NCBI GenBank assembly: GCA_048213135.1
Contig: PS015020.1
Span: 396,616-425,566, forward strand
DNA: 28,951 nt
Direction of reading: 5' to 3'
Source of the DNA: Reclinomonas americana ATCC 50394
Lineage: Eukaryota; Jakobida; Jakobea; Jakobida
Below the pieces are notes generated by a model. That model searched no databases, was not told the DNA's origin, and saw only the letters and a program-made list of their open reading frames with translations. Positions 13,470 through 23,700 of the stretch are shown one piece after another. Position numbers and translations under genes: made by a program. Position 1 is the first letter of the stretch, and the number at the start of each line of letters is the position of its first letter.

Positions 13470-16152
13470 ATGGTGAAAGGTGCGTCCCGGTCGTGCATGC
13501 TTGATGCCTGCATCTATGCGCACATGTGCACGAGAGAGTGAGAGTGAGCAAAGTAAGTGGAAAAAGACAAGTGTGAACATGGCGCGCACATGGTCACACA
13601 CTTTCACGCGCGCGCACTTTTCTCCCACACACACGCACACACGCACACAGAGGCATCACTCACCCCATTCTCTCACACACATGCACGCGCATCTCTCTCT
13701 CAAAACAGTGACAATCAAGTGGAAGAAGGAGACGTACAGCGATGTGGAGTTGGATGTCGACGACAGCGTGCTCTCCTTCCGCGCCCTCATCTACTCGTTG
13801 ACCGGCGTTCCACCAGAGCGTCAGAAGATCATGGACCCCAAGGCGGGAATGCTCAAGGTTGCGCGTGAAGAGACGAGACAAGGAGCGCTTTTGTGTATGG
13901 CTTACATTGTCGTTCATTTAGGACGATGCCGACTTGTCCAAGCTCAACATCAAGCCAGTTGAGTGTGTATGTTGTGTTGTGTGTGAGAGAGCATGTGTGC
14001 AAGAGGAGCCGTTGCTGGAGTCTGACAAAGAAGCTCTCTCTTCGTCCGTCTGCCTGCACTCAAGTCAGCCTCGTCGATGTGCTGCTCTCTCTCTCTCTTT
14101 CTTCCTGTTGTTCTTCTTCTTGTTCTTGTTCCTCTTGTTCTTGGTTGTTCTTGTTCTTCTTCTTCTTCTTCTTCTTCTTCCTTTTGTACTTCTTGTTCTT
14201 GTTCTTCTTCCTGTTCATGTTGTTCTTCTTGTTCTTGTTCTTCTTATTCTTCTTCTTCTCTCCTTTACTCATCGTCGTTTGTGTGCTCTGATCGTCGTTC
14301 GATCCCTCTCTCTTCCTTTCGCCTTCTTTTCGACTTTGCACCGGTAGACTTCTTCTCCTTCCTCTCCCTCCTTCTCCCTCTCGCCTCTCTCTCTCCCTCT
14401 CCCTTCTCCCTGTCCCTCACCCTCCCTCACCCACAGGGCCACATCTTCATGCTGATTGGCACTGCGGACGAGCTGAGGGCGCCCGAGGCCCGACCGGTGT
14501 TCATCGAGGACGTGGTCAGCGGCGATGTGGCCTCTGCGTCGCAGGTTGGTCGCCTCCTTCGGCGACGACGTGTCGTACTGGGTTCGTTTACTGACTTCAT
14601 GCATGCCTACTCTGTCAGCTGTTCCCGGCCGGTCTCTCCAACCTCGGCAACACGTGCTACATGAACTCGACGCTGCAGGTGCTGCGTCGTGTGCCCGAGT
14701 TGTCGACTGCATTGCTGAGGTACGCATGTGTGCCACACACGCTTTCCCACTTGTATCGTGAGCTAATCTCGATGTCGGCCACCGCCATTGAAGTTTCGAC
14801 TCGCCCAACGCGGATCCCGATGCCAGGCTCACTGTCAACCTGCGCGAGCTGTACAGACAGCTGGGCGCGCAGCACAACGCAGTGGCGCCCTACATGTTCC
14901 TCCAGGAGCTGCGCAACACTTACCCGCAATTCGCCGAGAACGAAGATGGTCGGTACATGCAGCAGGATGCGGAGGAGTGCTTCACGCAGCTGCTGTCGAG
15001 TCTGCGCAACAAATTGGTCGTTGGCGGACAAAACGTGATTGACGACCTGTTTGGCGTCGAGTTTGATGTCGAGTACGGCTGCGAGCACCCGGATGCGCTG
15101 CAGGAGCCGCACTCTTTTGTGCAGGAACGCAACATGAAGCTGCGATGCAATGTGTCGCCCGAAGCCGGCAGCCTCATGCACGGCCTGAAGCTGGTGTGTA
15201 CTGTGTGTATGCAGCCCTTCGCTTTGCATTTCGCCCTCTCTCTCTAAACCTCGATCTGCAGGGCATGGTGGAAGAGGTGGAGAAGAACTCGCCGACGCTG
15301 AATGGCGCGCTGGCTCCCTATCGCAAGGTGTCGATGATTCGCCGGCTGCCGCCGTTCCTCACCATTCAATTCATGCGTTTTGCGTGGCGACAAGACACGC
15401 AGAAGCGTGCCAAGGTGTTGCGAGTTGCGTCGATAGGAGGGGGTTGTTGGCTGCTGTGATGGGGGCAGCACTCAATGCGTGCACATTGTGCAGTCGGTGA
15501 AATTCCCGTTCAAGCTTGACGTGTTCGATCTGTGCTCCGACGAGCTGAAGGAGAAGCTCAGTGTGAGCCGCCACGCTGCGGAAGCTGTGGCCGAGTTCGA
15601 GATCCAGCATCGTGGGAAGAATGTAGTCTCTCGTCGCGGTGGCGCCAGCGGGTCTGGTGCGTCGGCGTCGGCAGCTCCCCCGCCGGTGGTTGCTGCTGCT
15701 GCTGCTGCTGCCGACAGCGATGCGATGCAAGTGGATGGAGAAGTGTCGACGACGGCGCCGGAAGGTTTGTGCGCACTTGTGTGTATGTGCTTGCTCGTTG
15801 ACGCAGTGTACCTGACTACGAAGACATGGACTCGCAGCCATCAACGCTCCATGTGGCTGGTACGAGCTGTGTGGCATTATCACGCATCAGGGACGCACGG
15901 CAGACTCCGGCCATTATGTGGGCTGGGTGAAGCAGGACAATGGCGAGTGGCTGAAGTTTGACGACGACAAGGTGTCGCCGGTGTCAGACGAGAAGGTGCA
16001 GGAGCTGAGCGGTGGTGGTGACTGGCACATGGCCTATGTGATGTTGTACCGGTGAGCGCTTTCTTGCAGCGAGACACTGATACCATTCGCGGTCTCAATT
16101 CTCCTTTTGCAGCGACCACACACCGGACGGAAAGTACGTGCTGCCGTCGTAA
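13470..16152 (+). CDS. USP14: ubiquitin carboxyl-terminal hydrolase 14, 493 aa
   Basis: A proteasome-associated deubiquitinase that trims ubiquitin chains from substrates. Exons 13470-13479, 13709-13857, 13922-13957, 14437-14544, 14619-14719, 14794-15193, 15262-15414, 15494-15764, 15838-16051 and 16113-16152 join in frame to 1482 nt. An N-terminal ubiquitin-like domain (about 1-88) starts MVKVTIKWKKETYSDVEL and contains PERQKIMDPKAGMLK. The Cys box GLSNLGNTCYMNSTLQVL places the nucleophile at Cys114. The His box HQGRTADSGHYVGWV gives His435, and FDDDK gives Asp451. These numbers equal those I recall for human USP14, and the length is also nearly the same. An Ala/Ser/Pro-rich insert lies around residues 365-405. 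The first coding exon is only 10 nt. One intron (13958-14436) is CTT-rich. The start is the only ATG that splices in frame to the UBL. Confidence 0.95.
13958..14436 (+). repeat. CTT/TTGTTC-rich USP14 intron
   Basis: A 479-nt intron with (CTT)n and TTGTTCTTC-type repeats from about 14080 to 14275, then CCCTCT-rich sequence up to the acceptor at 14434-14436. It is pyrimidine-rich on the sense strand. The Leu/Phe/Ser open frames over it are repeat artefacts. Confidence 0.85.
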
Positions 16153-16293
16153 GAATCTGTGTGTGTATGTGTATGTGTGTTCGCCTGTCCGAGGGCGTGC
16201 TCCCCGACAGCAACTAGTGCCAACACATGCAACGCGTCGAATGTACGTACAGTCGCTACAATACGAAACTGATCCGTACATTGTCGCCCGCTG
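16153..16293. other. short convergent intergenic region
   Basis: 141 bp between the stop of USP14 (+) and the stop of the TerD gene (-). It must hold both polyadenylation signals, or the transcripts overlap. I see no clear AATAAA. A short TGTGTATGTGTATGTGTG stretch lies at about 16160-16177. Confidence 0.6.
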
Positions 16294-17945
16294 CTATAGT
16301 ACGACACAGCAGCCACTGCCACCGGCCTGCTGTGATGTGACGGCGTTCGAGAGTTTCTTGGCCGCCTCGCGAGGCAGGGGTTCGGAGATGATGGGAATGC
16401 GTGAAAGGTTGAGGCGAGAAAGCACGGGGGATAATTGCTCCTGGCATGGCCGGATAAGATCCTTGTACAGCCGGCCGTGCGCCGGCGTGCCGAGAGCCTG
16501 CCGAGATAGATGAGCGATGAAGCGGGTGGGGAGGGAGCAACGAATAAGAGAGAGAGAAACGCACCACAAGTTTCCAGCCAGCCTCACACCGATGGAGTGC
16601 ACACAGCAGCAGTGCTGTGTTGTGCCCGAATTCGGCTGTTACCGCGGACGAGAACAAGTGAGAAGGTGAAAGGGAAAGAGAGGCAAAGAAGATGTGGCAG
16701 AAGGAAGAGTGCGAACCGAGAGGATATCGCAGGACTTCTTTCATCTTGTCGTCCAGCAGACGGATGTAGGCCTGTGCTGAACGCATGAGCGCCGTAGGTA
16801 TCAACGAGGGCATGAAGATGAGCACTACGTACCGCCTTTACACTGGCAAACGATTCGCCCTCCGTGTACACGTCTACAAGAAACACCTGTAAGTGGGAGC
16901 GGAGAGGCAACGCCTCCGACACTGCCAACGCAACTGACGACGACAGAAATGACAAAGACCTCGGCTGGAATGGAGCGCAGCCACACTTGAATGACTTCGT
17001 CGTCGCCTTCGCCCTGGAGGGAGACAAAGAGAAAAGGGTGAGACAAAAAAGATAGAGTCGTGGGAGACGGAAGTTGAGAAGCAGGTGTGAGAGAAACGAG
17101 TCTTGTGAACTGATGACATCCGCAGCGTCACCACGAGACGAACGCGAAGCAAAGCTTCGACAACACAAACAAAGCAGCGTGCTGCCGATCACGAAACTTC
17201 GCCACTCAAGTTATCACCCGAATGTTGCACACTGTGTTGTGTGAAGGCACGCTTGAGATGCACAAACAGAGTCCGTCGCATACCACACACACCAACAGTA
17301 CCTTCCATTGCGATTCTTGGTCTTGCCGAAAAAGACACTGTCATCCACGAATGCGCCGAATGCATCAAAGAACAGGCAGCTCGCTGCACATCCCTCAGTA
17401 AATCTTCCTTCGCAGGCATGTATAGCACGACGACTGCGCAACTATCCAAATCCACAGGTCGTCCAGGAATGAGGTCCCAGCCAAGTCCAATGTACACACG
17501 GTTGAGAGACGGGTCAATGGCCTTGCGCTCACCCTTGCGAACCACGGGAATCTTGATGTTTGGCGTGATGCGAATAGAGGGGAAGATGGTTTGCATGGAG
17601 GCCTAATGACGATGCGGTGTGAGTGCTCGAGACACCCACACTGCACAGAAGAGCAGCACACCTGCATGAATGGAATCAAGTCGGCAAATGTACGACCATG
17701 GCCGCCCTCCGCCGAGCACTGCATGTTCCAAATGTCCACACCGCCCTCGTTGGCACGAAAGACCTTGGCCAGCAAGAGTCCTGCGCCAGCACATTGTGAG
17801 CAGTGAGTGGAACGCAAGCAGCATCGCAAGGTCACGAACCGGTGTGCTGACCCATGCAACCCACTGCAGCGGAGGAGGAACAACGGGTGTGAGAGCAATG
17901 TACCGGTGGGCGTTTCCGGGACACACACACACACACACACTTACT

Positions 17946-18027
<82 letters not shown>

Positions 18028-18541
18028 ACNNNNNNNNNNNNNNNNNNNNNNNNNNNNNNNNNNNNNNNNNNNNNNNNNNNNNNNNNNNNNNNNNNNNNNN
18101 NNNNNNNNNNNNNNNNNNNNNNNNNNNNNNNNNNNNNNNNNNNNNNNNNNNNNNNNNNNNNNNNNNNNNNNNNNNNNNNNNNNNNNNNNNNNNNNNNNNN
18201 NNNNNNNNNNNNNNNNNNNNNNNNNNNNNNNNNNNNNNNNNNNNNNNNNNNNNNNNNNNNNNNNNNNNNNNNNNNNNNNNNNNNNNNNNNNNNNNNNNNN
18301 NNNNNNNNNNNNNNNNNNNNNNNNNNNNNNNNNNNNNNNNNNNNNNNNNNNNNNNNNNNNNNNNNNNNNNNNNNNNNNNNNNNNNNNNNNNNNNNNNNNN
18401 NNNNNNNNNNNNNNNNNNNNNNNNNNNNNNNNNNNNNNNNNNNNNNNNNNNNNNNNNNNNNNNNNNNNNNNNNNNNNNNNNNNNNNNNNNNNNNNNNNNN
18501 NNNNNNNNNNNNNNNNNNNNNCACACACACACACACTACTA

Positions 18542-18627
<86 letters not shown>

Positions 18628-19919
18628 GCCACATAGTACATTTCTCGCTCGGCTGAGTCCAGAGCACGCACAGCGGCGGTCTCCACGCGATTGAATGGCT
18701 CGCCCGAGTAGGATGTGATCAGAATGCACATGATGGCCACACGAGGATCCATGCGCGTAAAGTCGACACTCAGCCGCTCGTCCTGCGCATAAGCAAAGCA
18801 TTGAGCAAACCATGCGCCCACAAGCGCGCAATGTCGCACAGAAGCACCTCATCGCCGCCACCACCACTCCGCGCGTCGCCACTGTGACGCACAGCGCCTC
18901 CGAGTGCCTCGAGCTTCGCGAAATAACAGCTGTCCACTGCACGTGGGATGTGAGTGAGGGTTCTGTGGCATCCTTTCTTTTCTGCGCAGCCACGTACCGA
19001 TTCGCCCGTACGCATCAAAGGCCACCAGCGAGGCGTCCAGATCGATTTCATCGTTGCCGCGACCGGCGGCAATGCCCTGTGACATGGCCCACGAGAGAGA
19101 GAAGTGGACCTGTGCGTGGTGGGGATGAGGGACGGAAGAGGCAAGAGGTGCAAGTGAAAGGCGAAGCGACGATGAAGTGAACAGGAGACGGTGAGGGAAG
19201 ACAACAGGAAAGAAGGCAAGCTGATAAAGCAGCAAGGAAAGATCTTGGCAGAGGAACAGAGAAAGAAGAGGACAGCGCAGAAGGAAAGAACGAGGAGGCG
19301 ATGAGGAGAACAGAAGAGGAAAGAGGACACAACCCGAAAGAGTAGAAGTCAGAGAGAAGGCAAGCAAAGATCAACAGCAAAGAGTGATCTGGACAGAGGT
19401 ACAGAGAAAGAAGAGCACAAGGAAAGAACGAGGAGGCGACGAAGAGGTTAACAGGAGAAGTAAGCAAACAGGAGAGAAAGAGAAGAAGCCACAAGAACAG
19501 CAAGAGGAGTAAGAAAGATGAGGTTACAAGCGGACAGACAAGACCACAGCAGAGAGAACGAGCAGAGAATCACACATACACACACACAGAGAGAGAGAGA
19601 CTGCAGTAAGAACAACAGCAACCAAGAGAGGGGTGACAAAAAAGAATGATCCGATCCATGTGACAGAGAACCAGTGCACACAAGAAATGATTTACACAAA
19701 GACACACACTCTCTCAAGAGAAAGAGAGGAACCCGCGCATGCTGATCTCTCACTCTCACTCTCACTCTCTCCTCTCAATGTGCAGCGTGATCCGCAGTGT
19801 GTCATCACAGAAACCCGAAATACACCTGATGAGCTCACTCGCTTTCTTTTCCTCTATTGTCTTGTTGCTCTCACCTGTGGCGATCCAAGTGTCACAACAT
19901 CGCCCACTCTCAACGACAT
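16294..19919 (-). CDS. tandem TerD-domain protein with C-terminal CaaX-type motif, about 426 aa
   Basis: TerD domains are calcium-binding beta-sandwiches known from bacterial tellurite/stress (ter) operons and from some eukaryotes, such as the Dictyostelium cAMP-binding CABP proteins. Exons on the minus strand: 19919-19875, 19109-18998, 18936-18848, 18782-18626, 17863-17840, 17780-17662, 17602-17443, 17383-17302, 17231-17198, 17013-16939, 16886-16833, 16771-16717, 16635-16565, 16497-16294. Domain 1 has MSLRVGDVVTLG, EIDLDAS, AVRHSGDARSGGGGDEDE and FNRVETAAVRALD. Domain 2 has YIGLGWDLIPGRPVDLDTS, VQHSGDNLSGEGEGDDE, FASVKAAYIRLLDD and LHRCEAGWKL. The acidic residues that hold calcium in TerD (DLDxS, GDxxxG and the DDE run) are kept in both. 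The C-terminus is GGSGCCVVL; CVVL fits a geranylgeranyl CaaX box, and the extra Cys could be palmitoylated. This suggests a cytosolic, membrane-anchored protein. The donor of the 17013-16939 exon is uncertain: a shorter exon would match domain 1 better. Function is otherwise unknown. Confidence 0.85.
17864..18625 (-). repeat. (CA)n/(TG)n intron of the TerD gene, with gap
   Basis: From about 17922 to 18625 the sequence is almost only (CA)n on the + strand, interrupted by 492 N and by CTACTACTA at about 18535-18543. It forms one intron between the exon 18782-18626 and the 24-nt exon 17863-17840. On the sense strand its donor is the first GT of a (GT)n run. All Thr/His or Val/Cys open frames over it are artefacts. 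Confidence 0.92.
18030..18521. other. assembly gap (492 N)
   Basis: The gap is flanked on both sides by (CA)n, so it is probably a collapsed or unresolved microsatellite in the TerD intron. Confidence 0.95.
19110..19874 (-). repeat. 765-nt TerD intron with a degenerate ~150-nt repeat
   Basis: Purine-rich on the + strand. A block containing CAGAG-TACAGAGAAAGAAGAG and GGAAAGAACGAGGAGGCGA occurs at about 19225-19305 and again at about 19378-19445. A (CA)n/(GA)n stretch lies at 19571-19600. On the sense strand the intron is pyrimidine-rich and ends CGCACAG. No coding signal is seen. Confidence 0.7.
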
Positions 19920-20253
19920 TGCGATAGAGAGACTTTGAGAAAGTCGACGTCGGACAACCGGACACGGTCTCTCGTACGTTGTTAAAAGACAGCTGTGTTA
20001 CGGGCGCACGTGAGTGCTCACGCGCTTATTGCACTGTTATTTCCTACTACTCTGCGTCGACTCCATCCCGACGCGATGCTGAAGCGTCCGACTCGGTAAC
20101 TGCGACGTCGATATCAACGATAAGAACGCGCGCGCAGTATTTTCCCGCCTTCACTTTCTATGCAGCGGCCTCGTTCACACCGTGCTCTGTGTTTGACTGA
20201 CGACGCGTATAAGTCTCGCGCAAGAAACGTCGCAGTGTGCATGACACAGACCA
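19920..20253. promoter_or_regulatory. divergent promoter region between the TerD and secreted-protein genes
   Basis: This is the space between two divergent genes. TATAAG at 20208-20213 on the + strand could serve the + gene, placing transcription start near 20240. A strong donor GTAAGT at 20274, and the acceptor CGCGCAG ending at 20537, would then form a leader intron. No equivalent box is clear for the minus-strand gene. This is inference from position only. Confidence 0.4.
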
Positions 20254-20273
20254 ATGCAATTGTTGAGGACCGA

Positions 20274-20537
20274 GTAAGTTTATTTTTCTGTGGTGAGCAT
20301 TGACCACGCTACATCGATATCAGTGTGTGTGCGCGTATGTGCATGTGTAGCCTTTCCACGCGCGTATGCGCAACTCTGTTTTCTGGCTTACTGCCTTTGC
20401 TGGCTTCCCACTTTCCTTTTTCGTTCGTGCGCGTCTGCGCACACTCCAGCCCTCCTCCTCCTCTTCCTCCTCCTCTCACACACGCAGCACATTGTTTGCG
20501 TCACGAGCAAGCATCTGACCTCGCCTTGCCCGCGCAG
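20274..20537 (+). other. probable leader intron of the secreted-protein gene
   Basis: GAGTAAGTTTAT is the best 5' splice match in the region, and GCCCGCGCAG just before 20538 is a good acceptor. After splicing, an ATG at 20254 is in frame with the signal-peptide start at 20557 and would add MQLLRTDGRSNKQ. Another ATG at 20241 is out of frame. Confidence 0.5.
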
Positions 20538-20556
20538 TGGAAGAAGCAACAAGCAA

Positions 20557-20655
20557 ATGTCGGGTCGATGTGGCCTGGTGTGCGCATATGCATGCCTTGC
20601 TGCTCTGTTGGTGTTGTCTGTGCTGTACAACACAGCAGATGCAGCAGCCGGTGAG

Positions 20656-20714
<59 letters not shown>

Positions 20715-23700
20715 GCAAGTTTTGTTCTCACAAACTTTCGTTCGATGTGTGTTCCGCGCGCCCTGCACGACACTCTCTTCTTCGCTCTCATTCTCTCTGT
20801 CTCTGCACGGCGCTACGTCGCTGTTTTTGTTCTTGATCTTGCACACAGAATGAGAGACCGCACAACTCATTTTTTTCGCGCGCAAATTTCTCTTGTCTCT
20901 CCACAGTCGTCATGTCTCCAAGCAACATCTCCATCAAGGCCGGCACCGCTGGCCAGATCGTTGACATCAATGTGACTGGCTCGGCCATTGCCTGGTCAAC
21001 TGCCTCCACCGCCACACTCTTCCTCGACCGCGCGTGCACTGGCACATCGCCGACCACCGTCATCAACTCCAGCACCATCTCTGCTGCCTCGCTCACCTTT
21101 AATGCGTCGGGTGATGGCAATGGTGGTGAGCGCTATCTGTGCATCGACGTGGACGGTGCGGGCGCGGCCACGCGCAACGAGTTTGTGGCCACGGTGTTTG
21201 TCTGTTGCGTCTCCATCGCTCTCCCCTTGCCTGTGCCTCCTCCAACTGACTCCATGCTCCTTCCTTTCCCGTCGCGCAGACACCCTTGGTTCGCAGAACA
21301 AGTCGCCGCAGCTGGTCAATGGTCTCGCCGACTTTCGCGTGACGGTGACTGGCCAGCACTTTGCAAATCGCCAGCTGGGTGCCGGTGGCTTGTTTGGCCT
21401 GTACTCGGCCGCAGACTGCAGCGGGTCGGCGGCACCAAATTCGAGCGTCACTCTGCAGACCAGCGATCCTTCTGGCTTCTACGCTCTGTTCTCGGTTGCC
21501 ACTGGCGCGTCATTCACACAGGGCGCCCTGGGTGTGACGGCCGCCGGCTCGTGCTCGTTGGTCACGCCGGGCGTGTACTATCTGTGTGGCAAGTTGCGTT
21601 GATGTGCGGGAGAGAGAAAGAAAGAGCGGCACAGATTGCATTCTGTGTTATGCCGACCTCTGCATGCTTGTCACCTCTGTCAACGTGCTTGCGGACGGCG
21701 TGAGTGCCGGTCATCATCTGCTGAGCGCACCTCTCTTCTCTCTCTCGCCTTTCTCCCTTCTCTCTCCATCATCTCCCCTCTCTCACCCTTCCGCTTCGCC
21801 AGGTTCCAGGCCGGTGGCACCGCCGTGTATCGCCTGCAACCCCTCCCGCTCATCGTGACTGCCGCCTCGTCGACGCCTGTGGTTTCCTTTGCCAATCCGC
21901 CCGTGCTCAAGTACGGCAGCGCCAACGCGATTGTGATCGGCTCCTCGGCCTTCAATCTCACCGACTGCACGAGCTTCAAGTTGGTACCGGCCGGCGCTGA
22001 TTGTGCCACACTGTCGGACTACTCGACGCTGACGGGCAGTGTGGGTGCGGTGTTTGTGCGTGGTGGCGCCGAGACGTGTCAGTTCGCGACTGGCTGCAGC
22101 GTGTTCCGCGCGACCATCACGCCGAACGGATCGAGTGGCGGCGGTGCCTACAAGCTGTGTGTGGCGGCCAACAACGGACCATACGTGTCGGCGGAGGAGT
22201 CGTTCACCTCCGGCTTCATGACGGCCGGTGGCCTTAGTGCGGGCGGCCCGACGCCGACATCGACTCCACTCCCCGCTGACGACATCGACAGCAGCCCTGC
22301 CACCCCGAAGCCGAGCTTGTCAACGTTGGCGGTGACGGCAACCACGATCCAGTTCACGTTTGCTCGCGAGTTCTACCGCCGCCCGCGCGTGTTGCTCGGC
22401 TTTGCTAGTGTTGGTCGTCAGGGCGCCGCTGGCCCGATCTCCACCCTGGCCAACGAGCCGGCTGACGGCACTTTCGCGTTCTGCGCGGAGCCGGAGGTGA
22501 CGGTGGCGCAAGTGTCGACTCGATGCCATGGCGTGTCGACGGACGGCCAGCCGGGACCTACCATCACACTGAGTTGCGTTCGCCGGAGCTGTGCGATGGA
22601 AAGAAGTGTGACTAATCGTGGTCCCGCCGCTTTGTTGCATGTGCAGGCTACCTGGCGTACTATGTGCATCAGACGAATGCTTTGTCGATGGATGGTCAGC
22701 GCACGCTGACTAGCGCAGCGTGGACATCGGATGTGGTGAACAAGAACAGCTCAACTGTTGCGTGTTTTGTTTGTACCCTCCTACCTGCGCCTACCCCTCA
22801 ATATTCTTACTTCCTGTCTTTTACTTGACCACAGTTGGTGAGCGTGTCATCTACGTACCAGTTTGCGTCGGTGCCAGCCGTTCCAGTGGCCGTCATTGGT
22901 GTGCTGTCGATGCGCCAGTCGGCTGCCGGCAATGATGGGCGCGTGCGCGGCGACAACTTTTCGGTGACAAGCAGCTCAGCCTCGCGCTCGAGTTTCGTGC
23001 TCAAGGGCACGGTGAGCGGCGACTCGCGCATCGAGGCAGTGTCTGCACGCTTTGCTGTGGCACCGGCGCGCCCCGACACCACCAACAACAGCGGATTTGT
23101 CATGCTGTCGGGAGGTGCATTCTCATCCTCTCCCCCTCAGCTGGAACGTTTTGTCTCTTTGTCTGACCCATGCGTGTGGTACAGAGACGACGCACACCAG
23201 CAGTGCGACAACGCAGACCGCCAGTCTGGTGACTTCGTCGACTCCCAATGGCCTTCTGCGTGCCACTATCAGCGTGCAGCTGTTCCTGCGTGGGTGGAAG
23301 TCGACGGCAGTCATTGTGCAGAACCGCATCGATCAGCAGTCGCTCCAGTTCACCACAAAGCGCCTCGGCAACGAGGACTATGTGACGGCAATCTCGTTCG
23401 GCGCCAGTGGGGCGGATGCGTCGGACGTTGAGTATGTGACGTGGTTGGCGATTGGTCGTGCGGCGCAGGGTGCACCGATATCGTGCCCTGCCGGCTACAG
23501 CGGCTCCAACTGCGGCGTGTGCACGCTGCCCGACGGTACCACAACGTGCTCACTGAACCGACGTGCGGTGCTGAGCTGTGCCTACGGCACCACTCAGATC
23601 ATCGCGCAGTGTGCCGAGGGTCGTGAGTGCTTTGAGGCTTATGGCGTGGCGCGGTGCGGATGCTCGGCTTTGGGTACTGTGTGCTCGAGTGGCGGCGACT

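Noticed and set aside
12797-13513. 238-codon minus-strand gene
   Set aside because: Low-complexity composition, no domain, built on repeats and overlapping the USP14 first exon. Listed only as a weak finding.
17832-18993. Thr/His and Val/Cys repeat proteins
   Set aside because: Pure (CA)n/(TG)n translated through a gap. The true exons of the TerD gene flank it in matching phase.
16294-19919. Bacterial ter operon or recent transfer from bacteria
   Set aside because: The gene is a single eukaryotic locus with about 13 introns and host-like splice sites. No other ter genes are nearby. Ancient transfer cannot be judged here.
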